Shown: positions 26,609-38,336, counted from the stretch's first letter. The stretch is DNA of 63,833 bases from an uncultured Phocaeicola sp. (GCA_944320885.1 CALUJE010000017.1:1-63833), one strand, 5' to 3'. Notes: generated by a model from the letters alone, not told the origin. Numbers and translations are program-made.

Positions 26609-28132
26609 ATGATGCTGACACAAGATGATAAAGCCCTGTTAAGTAAAAAGGGAATTAGTGAAGAGCAAATAGCTGCTCAGTTGGATTGTTTTAAAAAAGG
26701 TTTTCCTTTTTTGAAGTTGGAAGCTGCGGCTTCAGTAGGTAATGGTATTGTTTCACCCGATGCATGTGCTTTGAAAAATTATGTGCAAGCATGGGAAGAT
26801 TATAAAAAAGAGGGACATGTCATTATGAAGTTTGTTCCTGCCTCAGGAGCAGCAAGTCGTATGTTTAAGAATTTATTTGAGTTTTTAGGAAGTGACAATG
26901 ATGTGCCGACCACAGATTTCGAAAAGAAATTCTTTGCAGAGATTGAACATTTTGCATTTTTCGATGATTTGAATGAAGCTTGTTTGAAAAACACAGGCAA
27001 AGGTATTCATCAGTTAATAGCTGCCAACGATTACAAAAGTGTGGTATCAAATTTGTTGGAGAGTGCAGGATTAAACTATGGTTTTTTGCCAAAAGGTTTA
27101 TTGAAGTTTCATAAATATGAAGATGGAGCACGTACGCCGCTTGAAGAGCATCTGGTAGAAGGTGCTTTGTATGCATCAAGCGAGGGTGATAAGGTTAATG
27201 TTCATTTTACTGTTTCACCGGAGCACCGTGTGCTTTTTGAAAAACTGGTTACGGAAAAATCAGCAGAATATACAAGAAAATATAATGTAATATATAATGT
27301 ATCTTTCTCTGAGCAGAAACCAAGTACAGATACAGTTGCTGCCGATATGGAAAACCTTCCGTTCCGTGACGAGAAAGGACGTTTGGTATTTCGTCCGGGT
27401 GGACATGGAGCATTGATTGAGAATTTGAATGATTTGAATGCGGATATTGTCTTTATAAAGAATATCGACAATGTAGTACCAGATCGTTTAAAAGCAGACA
27501 CTGTTACTTATAAACAGTTGATTGCCGGAGTATTGGTTACATTGCAGAAGAAAGCTTTTGATTATACTCGACTTATTGATAGTGGAAAATATACTCATCA
27601 GCAGATTGAAGAGATAATTCGTTTTGTTCAACAGGACTTGTGCTGTAGAAATCCTAAGATAAAAGATTTGGAGGATGGCGATCTTGTGTTATACTTGAAA
27701 AGCAAGTTGAATCGTCCGATGAGAGTTTGTGGAATGGTTAAGAATGTAGGAGAACCTGGAGGAGGTCCGTTCTTGGCATACAATGCGGATGGAACTGTTT
27801 CATTGCAGATTCTTGAAAGCTCTCAAATTGATATGAATGATCCGGAGAAAAAGGCTATGTTTGAAAAAGGTACACACTTTAATCCTGTTGATTTGGTATG
27901 TGCTCTTCGTGATTATAAAGGAAACAATTTTGATTTGCTGAAATATGTCGATAAGGCAACCGGATTCATTTCATATAAATCGAAAAATGGTAAGGATCTG
28001 AAAGCATTAGAATTGCCTGGATTATGGAATGGATCGATGAGTGATTGGAATACTGTTTTTGTAGAGGTTCCATTGACTACATTTAATCCGGTTAAAACCG
28101 TTAACGATTTGTTGCGTGAACAACATCAATAA
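26609..28132 (+). CDS. DUF4301 family protein
   Basis: This 507-aa cytosolic protein matches DUF4301, a Bacteroidota family of about 500 residues. The N-terminal ISEEQIAAQLDCFKKGFPFL is typical. Conserved stretches include VPASGAASRMFKNLFEF, a glycine-rich FRPGGHGALIENLNDL and MVKNVGEPGGGPFLAYN. The GAASRMFK and FRPGGHGALIEN motifs recall nucleotide- or sugar-nucleotide-binding loops, but no activity is assigned. ATG codons at 26609 and 26612 are adjacent; either may start. A strong terminator follows at 28152. Confidence 0.85.
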   Translation: MMLTQDDKALLSKKGISEEQIAAQLDCFKKGFPFLKLEAAASVGNGIVSPDACALKNYVQAWEDYKKEGHVIMKFVPASGAASRMFKNLFEFLGSDNDVPTTDFEKKFFAEIEHFAFFDDLNEACLKNTGKGIHQLIAANDYKSVVSNLLESAGLNYGFLPKGLLKFHKYEDGARTPLEEHLVEGALYASSEGDKVNVHFTVSPEHRVLFEKLVTEKSAEYTRKYNVIYNVSFSEQKPSTDTVAADMENLPFRDEKGRLVFRPGGHGALIENLNDLNADIVFIKNIDNVVPDRLKADTVTYKQLIAGVLVTLQKKAFDYTRLIDSGKYTHQQIEEIIRFVQQDLCCRNPKIKDLEDGDLVLYLKSKLNRPMRVCGMVKNVGEPGGGPFLAYNADGTVSLQILESSQIDMNDPEKKAMFEKGTHFNPVDLVCALRDYKGNNFDLLKYVDKATGFISYKSKNGKDLKALELPGLWNGSMSDWNTVFVEVPLTTFNPVKTVNDLLREQHQ

Positions 28133-28151
28133 GAATCACAATTAAAAATAT

Positions 28152-28193
28152 AAGGTACAGAGTTTAATATTGTTATGGCTCTGTACCTTTTTT
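28152..28193 (+). terminator. Terminator after the DUF4301 gene
   Basis: An 11-bp perfect stem (28152-28162 with 28179-28189) with a 16-base loop runs into a T tract ending at 28193. The ATG at 28175 lies inside the hairpin, which argues against it as a start for the next gene. Confidence 0.88.
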
Positions 28194-28198
28194 ATGTT

Positions 28199-28882
28199 AT
28201 GGATAATGTTCAAGATAGACTATTGGAGTTAGCAAAGATGGGAAATCCCGTTTTTGCCCGTTCCCTTCATCCTGGAATAGACAATGTGTTAGGTATTCGA
28301 ATTCTCGATATAAGAAAGTTGGCCAAACAATTGGCTGCGGAAGTTAACTGGAAAGAGAATATAGCTCATTTGAACCATTATTATATGGAAGAACGTATTC
28401 TTCATGGTATGATAATAGGCTATGTGAAAAACATGACATTGGAAGATCGTCTTTCAGAAATAGAGAAATTTCTGCCACTGATAAATAGCTGGTCTGTATG
28501 TGATACCTTTTGTTCTACGTTAAAATTGGCTGACCAGTATCAATCTGAGGTTTGGAATTTTATTTTGCCACATTTCCATTCAGATAAGGAATATACTGTT
28601 CGTTTTGCCATAGTGATGGCATTGAGTTATTATGTAAACTCTGAATATGTTGATAAGGTGCTTTCTTGTTTGAATGATATTCATCATGATGCGTATTATG
28701 TGAAAATGGCAATAGCCTGGGCCGTATCCGTCTGTTATGTAAAATATCCGGTGGAGACAGAAATATTTTTAAAGAATAATCTGCTGGATGATTTTACTCA
28801 AAATAAAGCACTCCAAAAGATTCGTGAATCTTTTAGAGTCTCCTCTTCTGAAAAAGAACGGTTGAAAATCTATTGCAGATAA
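28199..28882 (+). CDS. AlkD-like HEAT-repeat DNA alkylation repair protein
   Basis: From the ATG at 28199 the protein has 227 residues made of helical repeats typical of AlkD/DUF-type DNA alkylation repair proteins. These bind DNA through HEAT-like repeats and, in AlkD, excise cationic alkylated bases. Visible family features include KYMNP-like KMGNPVFARSLHPGIDNVLGI and WSVCDTFCSTLK. The upstream in-frame ATG at 28175 is inside a terminator hairpin and is rejected. No clear promoter box was found between the terminator and the gene. It may depend on read-through. It is convergent with the GNAT gene, four bases apart. Confidence 0.75.
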   Translation: MDNVQDRLLELAKMGNPVFARSLHPGIDNVLGIRILDIRKLAKQLAAEVNWKENIAHLNHYYMEERILHGMIIGYVKNMTLEDRLSEIEKFLPLINSWSVCDTFCSTLKLADQYQSEVWNFILPHFHSDKEYTVRFAIVMALSYYVNSEYVDKVLSCLNDIHHDAYYVKMAIAWAVSVCYVKYPVETEIFLKNNLLDDFTQNKALQKIRESFRVSSSEKERLKIYCR

Positions 28883-28886
28883 ATTT

Positions 28887-29384
28887 TTATATGTTAATCT
28901 GCATAATGTAATCGTTCATATAAAATCCATTTCCGATATGGAAATCTCCTTCTTTGACTTTTTTCATTCCCATCCTTTTATAGAATTCTATGGCAGTGTT
29001 GTTTCTATTGACATTTAGTTCCATTTTGCATGGAGCCGGATGGATTTCTTTAATGGCTTTGATTGCTTGTTTGAACAGGTCTTTTCCTATATGTTTACCT
29101 TGTTTCTGAGGTAGTACATATATTTTTTGCAAATGAAACAGGTGAGCATCTTCCTGTTGTATGGAAACATAACCGACAGGGATATTGTCATCAAAGGCAA
29201 TGTAATATATATGTCCTTCTTCCAGCATTTGTTTATGTAAACTGGAAGTTGAGTACATCCATTCCATCATGTATTCAATCTGTTCTTCAGACAATATTCT
29301 GGCATATGTTTCCCTAAAAGCTATATTGGCTATGGATTGTATGGTTTCGCAATCTGTTATTGTTGCTCTTTGTATTCTTATCAT
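28887..29384 (-). CDS. GNAT family N-acetyltransferase
   Basis: This 165-aa protein has the GNAT fold: an N-terminal helix region (TITDCETIQSIANIAFRETY), strand IYYIAFDDNIPVGYVSIQ, and the acetyl-CoA loop LPQKQGKHIGKDLF (Q-x-x-G-x-G/H variant). The C-terminal ELNVNRNNTAIEFYKRMG segment follows. Substrate is unknown. It is cytosolic. It has its own promoter box at 29418-29425 and converges with the AlkD-like gene. Confidence 0.9.
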   Translation of the reverse strand: MIRIQRATITDCETIQSIANIAFRETYARILSEEQIEYMMEWMYSTSSLHKQMLEEGHIYYIAFDDNIPVGYVSIQQEDAHLFHLQKIYVLPQKQGKHIGKDLFKQAIKAIKEIHPAPCKMELNVNRNNTAIEFYKRMGMKKVKEGDFHIGNGFYMNDYIMQINI

Positions 29385-29417
29385 AGTGTAATTCTTTTAT
29401 AATAGTTGTCCTTTGTA

Positions 29418-29425
29418 CAAATTTA
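29418..29425 (-). promoter_or_regulatory. GNAT gene promoter -7 box (TAAATTTG)
   Basis: The minus strand reads TAAATTTG followed by T, matching TAnnTTTG, 33 bases upstream of the GNAT start codon. Confidence 0.58.
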
Positions 29426-29535
29426 GATATAGTTGATGAATAAAATGAGATATTATTGTTTTTTCTTTCTTTTTATGCATTCATAAGCAATAGGCGTATT
29501 TTATATGATTATTAGTTTAAAATTCCAATATTCAC

Positions 29536-29543
29536 TATCTTTG
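29536..29543 (+). promoter_or_regulatory. purT promoter -7 box (TATCTTTG)
   Basis: TATCTTTG followed by C lies 21 bases before the ATG at 29565 and within the longer frame from 29505. It supports the 29565 start. Confidence 0.7.
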
Positions 29544-29564
29544 CAATCAACAAACATAAAATTT

Positions 29565-30734
29565 ATGATAAACAAGATACTTTTATTAGGTTCCGGTGAA
29601 TTAGGAAAAGAATTCGTAATTGCCGCAAAGCGATTAGGACAATATGTTGTGGCATGTGATTCATACGCAAATGCTCCTGCCATGCAGGTTGCAGATGAGT
29701 GTGAAGTCTTTGATATGTTGGATGGAACACAGTTGATGTCTGTTGTAGAGAAACATAAACCGAATATCATTGTTCCAGAGATTGAAGCAATACGTACAGA
29801 ATGTTTGTATGAATGTGAACAGAAAGGTATTCAAGTGGTTCCTAGTGCCAAAGCTGTAAATTATACGATGAACAGAAAGGCAATTCGTGATTTGGCTGCG
29901 AAAGAGTTAGGATTACGAACAGCCAAGTATTTTTATGCAAAAAATCTGGAGGAGCTAAAAGAAGCTGCCAATGCCATAGGTTTTCCATGTGTGGTAAAAC
30001 CTTTGATGTCTTCTTCAGGAAAAGGACAATCGTTGGTAAAAACTGCAGATGAACTGGAAAGTGCATGGGAGTATGGTTGTAATGGAAGCCGTGGTGATAT
30101 AAAGGAACTCATTGTAGAAGAATTCATTAATTTTGATAGTGAAATAACATTGCTGACTGTTACTCAGAAAAATGGGAAAACCTTGTTTTGTGCTCCCATC
30201 GGACATGTGCAGAAAGGGGGCGATTATCGTGAAAGTTTCCAGCCGGCATCAATATCTTCCGAGCATCTGAAAGCTGCTGAAGAAATGGCAGCAAAGGTGA
30301 CAGAAGCATTGGGAGGAGCAGGTATCTGGGGTGTTGAATTTTTCTTGAGTCATGATAACGGAGTGTATTTTTCTGAGTTGTCTCCGCGCCCTCATGATAC
30401 AGGTATGGTAACATTGGCAGGAACCCAAAATCTGAATGAGTTTGAATTGCATTGTCGTGCAGTACTGGGATTACCTATTTCGGAAATACGTCTGGAACGT
30501 GTCGGAGCCAGTGCTGTTGTTTTATCACCGATAGCAAGCAAAGAAGCTCCGCGTTATAAAGGAGTTGCGGAAGCTTTGAATGACCCTTATATCGATGTGC
30601 GTATATTTGGGAAACCATATACCAAGTTAAACCGCAGAATGGGGGTGACGTTGTGTTATGCTCCGTTGCAGAGTAATATCGATGTCGTACGTGATAGGTG
30701 CAAGGAGGCGGCTGCAAAGATTATTGTATATTAA
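29565..30734 (+). CDS. purT: Formate-dependent phosphoribosylglycinamide formyltransferase
   Basis: PurT uses ATP and formate to formylate GAR, a folate-independent version of the third step of purine synthesis. From 29565 it has 389 residues, beginning [20 protein letters not shown], which is the family's usual start. ATP-grasp features follow: [38 protein letters not shown] and [14 protein letters not shown]. It ends with the [10 protein letters not shown] region. The frame is open to 29505, but a promoter box lies within that stretch. A terminator follows at 30767. Confidence 0.95.
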   Translation: MINKILLLGSGELGKEFVIAAKRLGQYVVACDSYANAPAMQVADECEVFDMLDGTQLMSVVEKHKPNIIVPEIEAIRTECLYECEQKGIQVVPSAKAVNYTMNRKAIRDLAAKELGLRTAKYFYAKNLEELKEAANAIGFPCVVKPLMSSSGKGQSLVKTADELESAWEYGCNGSRGDIKELIVEEFINFDSEITLLTVTQKNGKTLFCAPIGHVQKGGDYRESFQPASISSEHLKAAEEMAAKVTEALGGAGIWGVEFFLSHDNGVYFSELSPRPHDTGMVTLAGTQNLNEFELHCRAVLGLPISEIRLERVGASAVVLSPIASKEAPRYKGVAEALNDPYIDVRIFGKPYTKLNRRMGVTLCYAPLQSNIDVVRDRCKEAAAKIIVY

Positions 30735-30766
30735 TTATGTAAAGAGATACAATTAAATTAATTCAT

Positions 30767-30820
30767 AAAAGTGCATATAATTCTGATATTATGAGGGATT
30801 ATTTGCACTTTTGTTGTTTA
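30767..30820 (+). terminator. purT terminator
   Basis: AAAAGTGCA (30767-30775) pairs with TGCACTTTT (30804-30812), with further pairing interrupted by one mismatch, followed by a T-rich run. Confidence 0.75.
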
Positions 30821-31025
30821 ATTTTGAAGTTGTGTTGTGGATTGTCTAGTCTCTTATAAATTATACTTAAACTAGCTTTTTGTTATCTTGTAAGCCGAAA
30901 AACCATATGATATAACAAAAAGTAATAGAAAAATGATATATTTTATATTTCCGTTATCGAAAACGGGGGATGTGCCCTCTATAAAGTTAACAATGCAAAT
31001 TTAGAGCTTATTTTTTTTAAAATAG

Positions 31026-32648
<1,623 letters not shown>

Positions 32649-32651
32649 TGT

Positions 32652-32903
32652 ATGGAAACGAATAACTTGAATTTGGTAATTGTTTCACCAGAAAAAACAT
32701 TGTTTAAGGGTGAAGTGTCGAATGTAACATTTCCTGGTACAATGGGTGAATTTATGGTATTGCCGAAGCACGCACCGTTACTTTCTTCCTTGGAAAAGGG
32801 TGTAATAAAATATACCACAAAGGAAGGTGAGCAGTTACTTGAAATAACGAGCGGTTTCGTGGAAGTTAAAAAGAATGAAGTGTCAGCATGTGTTGAACAA
32901 TAA
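32652..32903 (+). CDS. atpC: ATP synthase F1 subunit epsilon (short form)
   Basis: This 83-aa protein is the N-terminal beta-sandwich of epsilon (LNLVIVSPEKTLFKGEVSNV, GEFMVLPKHAPLLSSL). The C-terminal two-helix domain, present in the roughly 135-aa proteins of E. coli, is missing. That domain inhibits ATP hydrolysis in many bacteria, so the regulation differs here. The stop codon is followed by other genes with no remnant, so this is not a recent truncation. It starts 3 bases after atpD ends and is cytosolic, bound to F1. Confidence 0.93.
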   Translation: METNNLNLVIVSPEKTLFKGEVSNVTFPGTMGEFMVLPKHAPLLSSLEKGVIKYTTKEGEQLLEITSGFVEVKKNEVSACVEQ

Positions 32904-32916
32904 GAATTAATAAGAT

Positions 32917-33324
32917 ATGCTTCCCAAAGTCAAACAGATATTCATTATTGCTTTGACCTTGACAGGTGTAGTGTTTGGGTGGATTGGTTATGGAATATTG
33001 CAACTATTCTATCCTGATGAATATTCGCCCTATTTTCCTTTAATTCCATTGTTTTTTTATGTATTCGGACTTGTTTTTATATATTTGTTTGAATACATGC
33101 ATAAATACATGCCTGAGAAGTCTACGTTGGTATACATTATAAGTAAAGGAGCAAAATTGGTAATAGGTTTGATGTTTTTGGTCGTTTATGGCTTTTTTAT
33201 AGGCATACATACCAAAGTATTTATTTTGACTTTTCTTGCATATTATATTGTATACTTGATATTCGAAAGTTGTTTTTTCCTCCGTTATGAGATGGAAATG
33301 AAAAAAGTGAATAAGAAAAAATGA
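32917..33324 (+). CDS. Four-helix membrane protein in the AtpI position
   Basis: This 135-aa protein has four predicted membrane helices (about 6-28, 40-60, 74-97, 99-120) and a basic C-terminus. Its position just before subunit a matches AtpI or AtpQ-type assembly proteins of F-type ATPases, and helices of this kind fit that role, but I see no clear sequence match to E. coli AtpI. Its stop overlaps the atpB start by four bases (ATGA), implying coupling. A function in assembling the c-ring is inferred from position. Confidence 0.6.
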   Translation: MLPKVKQIFIIALTLTGVVFGWIGYGILQLFYPDEYSPYFPLIPLFFYVFGLVFIYLFEYMHKYMPEKSTLVYIISKGAKLVIGLMFLVVYGFFIGIHTKVFILTFLAYYIVYLIFESCFFLRYEMEMKKVNKKK

Positions 33325-34394
33325 AAACATTGCGCTATTTGTGGTTATTTCTGCTTGTCTTTGTTACAGGTTTAATGCCTGTATATGCAGACAATACTGA
33401 AACCGGCGGGGAAAAAGGCAAAGTAGATGTACAAGAAATAGTATTTGGACATATTAGTGACTCATACGAATGGCATATTCTTACATATGGTGATACGCAT
33501 GTTTCCGTTCCTCTTCCTATCATTGTATACAGCTCAAATACCGGCTGGCATGCATTTTTGTCATCCAATTTGGCTCATGGTCAGGAATATGAAGGGTTTT
33601 ACATTGCAGAAACTGGAGATTATGCAGGAAAAGTAGTTGAAAAAGATGCCCAGGGAAACGAAGTTCGTCCTTTGGATATATCAATTACAAAAACTGCCTT
33701 TTCGTTAATGATCAACAGTTTGATTCTTGTACTTATTATTGTAGGAGTATCTCGTTGGTATAAGAACAGAAAACCAAGTTCTGAAGCACCTAAAGGTTTT
33801 GTTGGTTTTATGGAAATGTTTGTAATGATGATTCATGATGATGTCATCGTGAGTTGTGTAGGAAAGGAATATAAGCGTTTTGCTCCTTACCTCCTTACGG
33901 CATTTTTCTTTATATTCATCAATAACCTGATGGGACTTATACCAATCTTTCCAGGTGGTGGAAACGTTACGGGTAATATAGCCATTACGTTATTTCTTGC
34001 TTTGATGACTTTCTTGGCTGTAAATATTTTCGGAACAAAAGAATATTGGAAAGAAATCTTTTGGCCGGACGTACCTACATGGTTGAAAGTCCCGGTTCCT
34101 TTTATGCCGGTTATTGAGCTGTTTGGTATCTTTACGAAACCTTTTGCATTGACTGTCCGTTTGTTTGCAAATATAATGGCCGGTCATGCCATAATCCTTT
34201 CGTTGGTATCGATTATTTTCATCACTGCTTCATTAGGTGTGGTATTAAATACATCAATGACTATCATATCAGTCTTGTTTTCTGTATTTATGTCATGTCT
34301 GGAAGTATTGGTGGCATTTATCCAAGCTTATGTATTTACGATGCTGTCGGCCGTATTTATCGGTTTGGCTCAGGTTCATCATGAACATAAGTAA
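33321..34394 (+). CDS. atpB: ATP synthase F0 subunit a
   Basis: Subunit a forms the proton half-channels beside the c-ring. The 357-aa protein is longer than the usual 240-270 because it has a signal peptide (MKTLRYLWLFLLVFVTGLMP, cleavage about 23) and about 100 extra periplasmic residues before the first membrane helix (about 127-145). The essential arginine is R280 in ALTVRLFANIMAGH. Helices fill the rest. The periplasmic part (residues 30-120) is shared by Bacteroidota relatives, and its role is unknown. Confidence 0.95.
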   Translation: MKTLRYLWLFLLVFVTGLMPVYADNTETGGEKGKVDVQEIVFGHISDSYEWHILTYGDTHVSVPLPIIVYSSNTGWHAFLSSNLAHGQEYEGFYIAETGDYAGKVVEKDAQGNEVRPLDISITKTAFSLMINSLILVLIIVGVSRWYKNRKPSSEAPKGFVGFMEMFVMMIHDDVIVSCVGKEYKRFAPYLLTAFFFIFINNLMGLIPIFPGGGNVTGNIAITLFLALMTFLAVNIFGTKEYWKEIFWPDVPTWLKVPVPFMPVIELFGIFTKPFALTVRLFANIMAGHAIILSLVSIIFITASLGVVLNTSMTIISVLFSVFMSCLEVLVAFIQAYVFTMLSAVFIGLAQVHHEHK

Positions 34395-34446
34395 CAATAA
34401 AGTTTATAAAAGAGAATTTAGAAAATATATTTAGTAATACATTTAA

Positions 34447-34710
<264 letters not shown>

Positions 34711-34733
34711 TTCAAAAAAAAGAGGCTTAGCTT

Positions 34734-35234
34734 ATGTCACTACTTAACCCCGATATTGGTGTTTTCTTTTGGATGTTGGTGTCATTCATCATCGTATTCT
34801 TCATCCTTGCAAAGTTCGGATTTCCAGCATTGGTAAATATGGTAAACGAACGTAAGCAGTATATTGATGAATCGTTGAAGTCTGCACGTGAAGCCAATGA
34901 GAAATTATCGCATATCAAAGAAGAAAGTGAATCCATTTTGGTTGAAGCCCGCAAAGAACAAGCTAAAATTTTGAAAGAAGCTATGGAAACTCGCACTCAG
35001 ATTATCAATGAGGCGAAAGAAAAAGCTCAGTCAGAAGGTGGCCGTTTGTTGGAAGAAGCGCGTAAACAGATTCAAAAAGAAAAAGATGATGCCATCCGCG
35101 ATATTCGTAAACAAGTTGCAGAGTTGTCTGTAGAAGTTGCAGAAAAAGTTCTTCGCAAACAACTTTCAAGCGAGGTGGAACAAAATGGAATGATCGAACG
35201 TTTACTCGATGAAGTTTCCGATTCTAAAAAGTAA
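34734..35234 (+). CDS. atpF: ATP synthase F0 subunit b
   Basis: Subunit b is the peripheral stalk. The 166-aa protein has an N-terminal membrane helix (about 8-28, GVFFWMLVSFIIVFFILAKF) and a long charged coiled coil (about 35-155) rich in Glu, Lys and Ala. The gene lies between atpE and atpH, in the usual c-b-delta order. Only one b gene is present, so the stalk should be a homodimer. Confidence 0.95.
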   Translation: MSLLNPDIGVFFWMLVSFIIVFFILAKFGFPALVNMVNERKQYIDESLKSAREANEKLSHIKEESESILVEARKEQAKILKEAMETRTQIINEAKEKAQSEGGRLLEEARKQIQKEKDDAIRDIRKQVAELSVEVAEKVLRKQLSSEVEQNGMIERLLDEVSDSKK

Positions 35235-35240
35235 TAAGTT

Positions 35241-35795
35241 ATGAACACAGGAGTAATTTCAAAACGCTATGCAAAGGCTTTGTATATGTATGCCGAAAAA
35301 GCAGGAAAGCTGAAACAGGTATATGACGAGATGTCTGTTATGGCAAATAACTACCTGTTGATTCCCGGCCTGCGCAAGGCGCTAGATAATCCTTTGCTCC
35401 CGATGAACGACAAGATAAAGTTGTTGTGCAATGCTGCTGGCGGTAAAGTGAGTCAGGAAGTAGAGCGTTTTATTACACTTGTCTTGCACGAACGTCGTGA
35501 AAAATTCATGCAGTTCATAGCGTGTTCGTATATTGACCTTTATCGCAAGCAGAATAACATTCTGCTAGGTAAGTTAATTACTGCGGAAAAGGTTAATAAG
35601 GAAATCGAAGACCGCATGAGAATGATGATTGTAAAAGGTACTCAAGGGACTGTCGAATTTGAAACGAGTGTTGAACCGTCTATAATCGGAGGATTTATTC
35701 TTGATATAGATTACAACAGGTTGGACGCAAGTGTTGCAACTCAATTGAACAGAGTGCGTAGACAGTTTATGGAAAAGAATAGAAGAATTGTATAA
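35241..35795 (+). CDS. atpH: ATP synthase F1 subunit delta
   Basis: Subunit delta joins the b stalk to the top of F1. The 184-aa protein begins [18 protein letters not shown], the family signature, with a helical N-terminal domain and a C-terminal [18 protein letters not shown] region. It starts 6 bases after atpF and is followed 14 bases later by atpA. Confidence 0.95.
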   Translation: MNTGVISKRYAKALYMYAEKAGKLKQVYDEMSVMANNYLLIPGLRKALDNPLLPMNDKIKLLCNAAGGKVSQEVERFITLVLHERREKFMQFIACSYIDLYRKQNNILLGKLITAEKVNKEIEDRMRMMIVKGTQGTVEFETSVEPSIIGGFILDIDYNRLDASVATQLNRVRRQFMEKNRRIV

Positions 35796-35809
35796 TTAAA
35801 GAAGAAAAC

Positions 35810-37396
35810 ATGTCTGAAAATATAAAACCCAGCGAAGTCTCCAGTGTTTTGCTTGAGCAATTGCAAGGTATTGATACCAGCCTTCACTTTGAAGAGGTAG
35901 GTACCGTGCTTCAGGTCAGCGATGGAGTAGTACGTATTTATGGATTGCGTAATGCTGAAGCTGAAGAATTGCTTGAGTTTGAAAATGGAGTAAAAGCCAT
36001 TGTGATGAACTTGGAGGAAGATAACGTGGGTGCTGTGTTACTAGGTCCTACCGATAAAATCAAAGAAGGTATGGTAGTAAAACGCACGGGACGTATCTCT
36101 TCAATAATGGTGAGCGAGAACATGTTGGGTCGTGTCGTAAATCCGCTTGGTGAGCCAATTGATGGTGAAGGCGAGATAGGGGGCGATATGATAGAGATGC
36201 CATTGGAACGTAAGTCTCCGGGTGTTATCTTCCGTCAGCCTGTAACAGAACCTCTCCAAACTGGTTTGAAAGCTGTAGACTCTATGATTCCTATCGGTCG
36301 TGGACAACGTGAGCTGATTATCGGTGACCGTCAGACCGGTAAGACATCAATTGCTATTGATACGATTATTAACCAACGTGCCAATTATGAAGCCGGTGAT
36401 CCGGTATATTGTATTTATGTTGCTATAGGTCAAAAAGGTTCTACCGTAGCCAATATTGTTAATGTGCTGAAAGAAAAGGGAGCTATGCCTTATACGGTCG
36501 TTGTATCTGCTACTGCTGCCGATCCTGCTGCATTACAGTATTTTGCTCCGTTTGCGGGTGCTGCTATCGGTGAATATTTCCGTGATACCGGCCGACATGC
36601 ACTCGTTGTTTATGATGACTTGTCAAAACAAGCTGTTGCTTATCGTGAGGTATCATTGATTTTGCGTCGTCCTTCTGGTCGTGAAGCATATCCTGGTGAT
36701 ATATTCTATCTGCATTCTCGTCTGTTGGAGCGTGCTGCAAAAGTAATTCAACAGCAAGAAGTTGCTGAGCAGATGAATGACCTTCCGGCAAGTTTGAAAG
36801 GAAAAGTAAAAGGTGGCGGTTCACTGACTGCACTTCCTATTATCGAAACACAGGCCGGTGACGTTTCTGCTTACATTCCTACAAACGTTATTTCAATTAC
36901 TGACGGTCAGATCTTCTTGGAGACCGACTTGTTTAATCAAGGTTTCCGTCCTGCTATTAATGCTGGTATCTCTGTATCACGTGTAGGTGGTAGTGCACAG
37001 ATCAAGGCTATGAAGAAAGTTGCAGGAACACTGAAAATCGACCAGGCTCAATATCGTGAATTGGAGGCATTCTCCAAATTCAGCAGTGATGTTGATCCGG
37101 TAACAGCTATGGCACTTGACCGTGGTCGTAAGAATAACCAGTTGCTTATCCAGCCTCAATATTCTCCAATGCCTGTTGCAGAACAGATTGCAATATTGTA
37201 TTGTGGAACCAAAGGTTTGATGAAAGACATTGAAGTAGAGCAGGTACGTGAATTCCAGGATGCATTCTTGCAGAATTTGCGTGCAGTTCATCAGAAAGAC
37301 GTACTTGATGTTTTGGCAAAGGGTATAATTAATGATGATGTAACGAAGATTATTACAGAAGTTGCAGCTGCTGTTTGTTTGAAATTTAAAAAATAA
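35810..37396 (+). CDS. atpA: ATP synthase F1 subunit alpha
   Basis: The alpha subunit alternates with beta in the F1 hexamer and carries non-catalytic nucleotide sites. The 528-aa protein shows GDRQTGKT at 172-179 (P-loop), the [17 protein letters not shown] segment, and the C-terminal [13 protein letters not shown] region. Length and motifs are normal. It is followed 3 bases later by atpG. Confidence 0.98.
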   Translation: MSENIKPSEVSSVLLEQLQGIDTSLHFEEVGTVLQVSDGVVRIYGLRNAEAEELLEFENGVKAIVMNLEEDNVGAVLLGPTDKIKEGMVVKRTGRISSIMVSENMLGRVVNPLGEPIDGEGEIGGDMIEMPLERKSPGVIFRQPVTEPLQTGLKAVDSMIPIGRGQRELIIGDRQTGKTSIAIDTIINQRANYEAGDPVYCIYVAIGQKGSTVANIVNVLKEKGAMPYTVVVSATAADPAALQYFAPFAGAAIGEYFRDTGRHALVVYDDLSKQAVAYREVSLILRRPSGREAYPGDIFYLHSRLLERAAKVIQQQEVAEQMNDLPASLKGKVKGGGSLTALPIIETQAGDVSAYIPTNVISITDGQIFLETDLFNQGFRPAINAGISVSRVGGSAQIKAMKKVAGTLKIDQAQYRELEAFSKFSSDVDPVTAMALDRGRKNNQLLIQPQYSPMPVAEQIAILYCGTKGLMKDIEVEQVREFQDAFLQNLRAVHQKDVLDVLAKGIINDDVTKIITEVAAAVCLKFKK

Positions 37397-37399
37397 GCT

Positions 37400-38272
37400 A
37401 TGGCGTCACTGAAAGAGATTAAAGGAAGAATAGGTTCTGTACAGAGCACATTGAAGATTACATCGGCAATGAAGCTGGTGGCTTCGACCAAATTGCGTCG
37501 GGCACAGACTGCTATTGAAAATATGCTTCCTTATGACCGGCAGCTTAATTCCATTCTGCATAATTTCCTTGCAAGTGGAGTAACGGTTGTTTCTCCTTTT
37601 ACAGAAGAACGTCCGGTCGAACGAGTGGCGGTAGTTGTTGTTGCATCTAATTCCAGTCTTTGCGGTGGCTTTAACAGCAATATTGTCAGAAAAGCCGACA
37701 ATGTTTTGGAAGAATATGCGAAACAACTGGGTAAAGACCATCTTTTGGTATATCCTATCGGTCGAAAAGTGGCTCAGTCATTGGGAAAGCGTCATAAGTT
37801 AACTGAAGACTACAAAATGATTGGTGACAAACCGGCATATAAGGAGGCTTCAGAACTGGCAGAGCATTTGATGAACCTGTTTGTTAACAAGGAAGTTGAT
37901 CGTGTTGAGTTTGTTTATACTCACTACAAATCAACTGCTACGCAGGTGGTTATGCATGAGACGTTTCTGCCTTTAGCTCTGAATTCTGAGGGCGAAAAGA
38001 ACAATAAAGACGGCATTATGCCCGATTATATTGTAGAACCTTCGGCTGAAGAATTGGTGTCACGATTGTTACCGAAAGCGCTTCGGATGAAGATATATAC
38101 TATATTGCTCGATTCGAATGCTTCGGAACACGCTGCACGTACAGTAGCTATGCAGCAGGCAACTGATAATGCGAATGACTTGTTGCAGGAATTGAATCTG
38201 ATGTACAACAAGGGACGTCAGCAAGCTATTACAAATGAACTTCTTGATATTATTGGCGGTTCGTTGAAATAG
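37400..38272 (+). CDS. atpG: ATP synthase F1 subunit gamma
   Basis: Gamma is the rotating central shaft. The 290-aa protein has the N-terminal helix with GRIGSVQSTLKITSAMKLVA and the C-terminal NASEHAARTVAMQQATDNA with NKGRQQAITNEL, which form the coiled-coil axle. It is the last gene of the operon. A hairpin terminator begins 22 bases after its stop codon. Confidence 0.97.
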   Translation: MASLKEIKGRIGSVQSTLKITSAMKLVASTKLRRAQTAIENMLPYDRQLNSILHNFLASGVTVVSPFTEERPVERVAVVVVASNSSLCGGFNSNIVRKADNVLEEYAKQLGKDHLLVYPIGRKVAQSLGKRHKLTEDYKMIGDKPAYKEASELAEHLMNLFVNKEVDRVEFVYTHYKSTATQVVMHETFLPLALNSEGEKNNKDGIMPDYIVEPSAEELVSRLLPKALRMKIYTILLDSNASEHAARTVAMQQATDNANDLLQELNLMYNKGRQQAITNELLDIIGGSLK

Positions 38273-38294
38273 ATTGTATAACATACTATGGAAA

Positions 38295-38330
38295 GGTCGG
38301 TTTATGCATTGTGTATAAACTGGCCTTTTG
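38295..38330 (+). terminator. ATP synthase operon terminator
   Basis: An 11-bp stem (38295-38305 with 38315-38325, two G-U pairs) and a 9-base loop is followed by TTTT. Confidence 0.75.
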
Positions 38331-38336
38331 GTTTAT

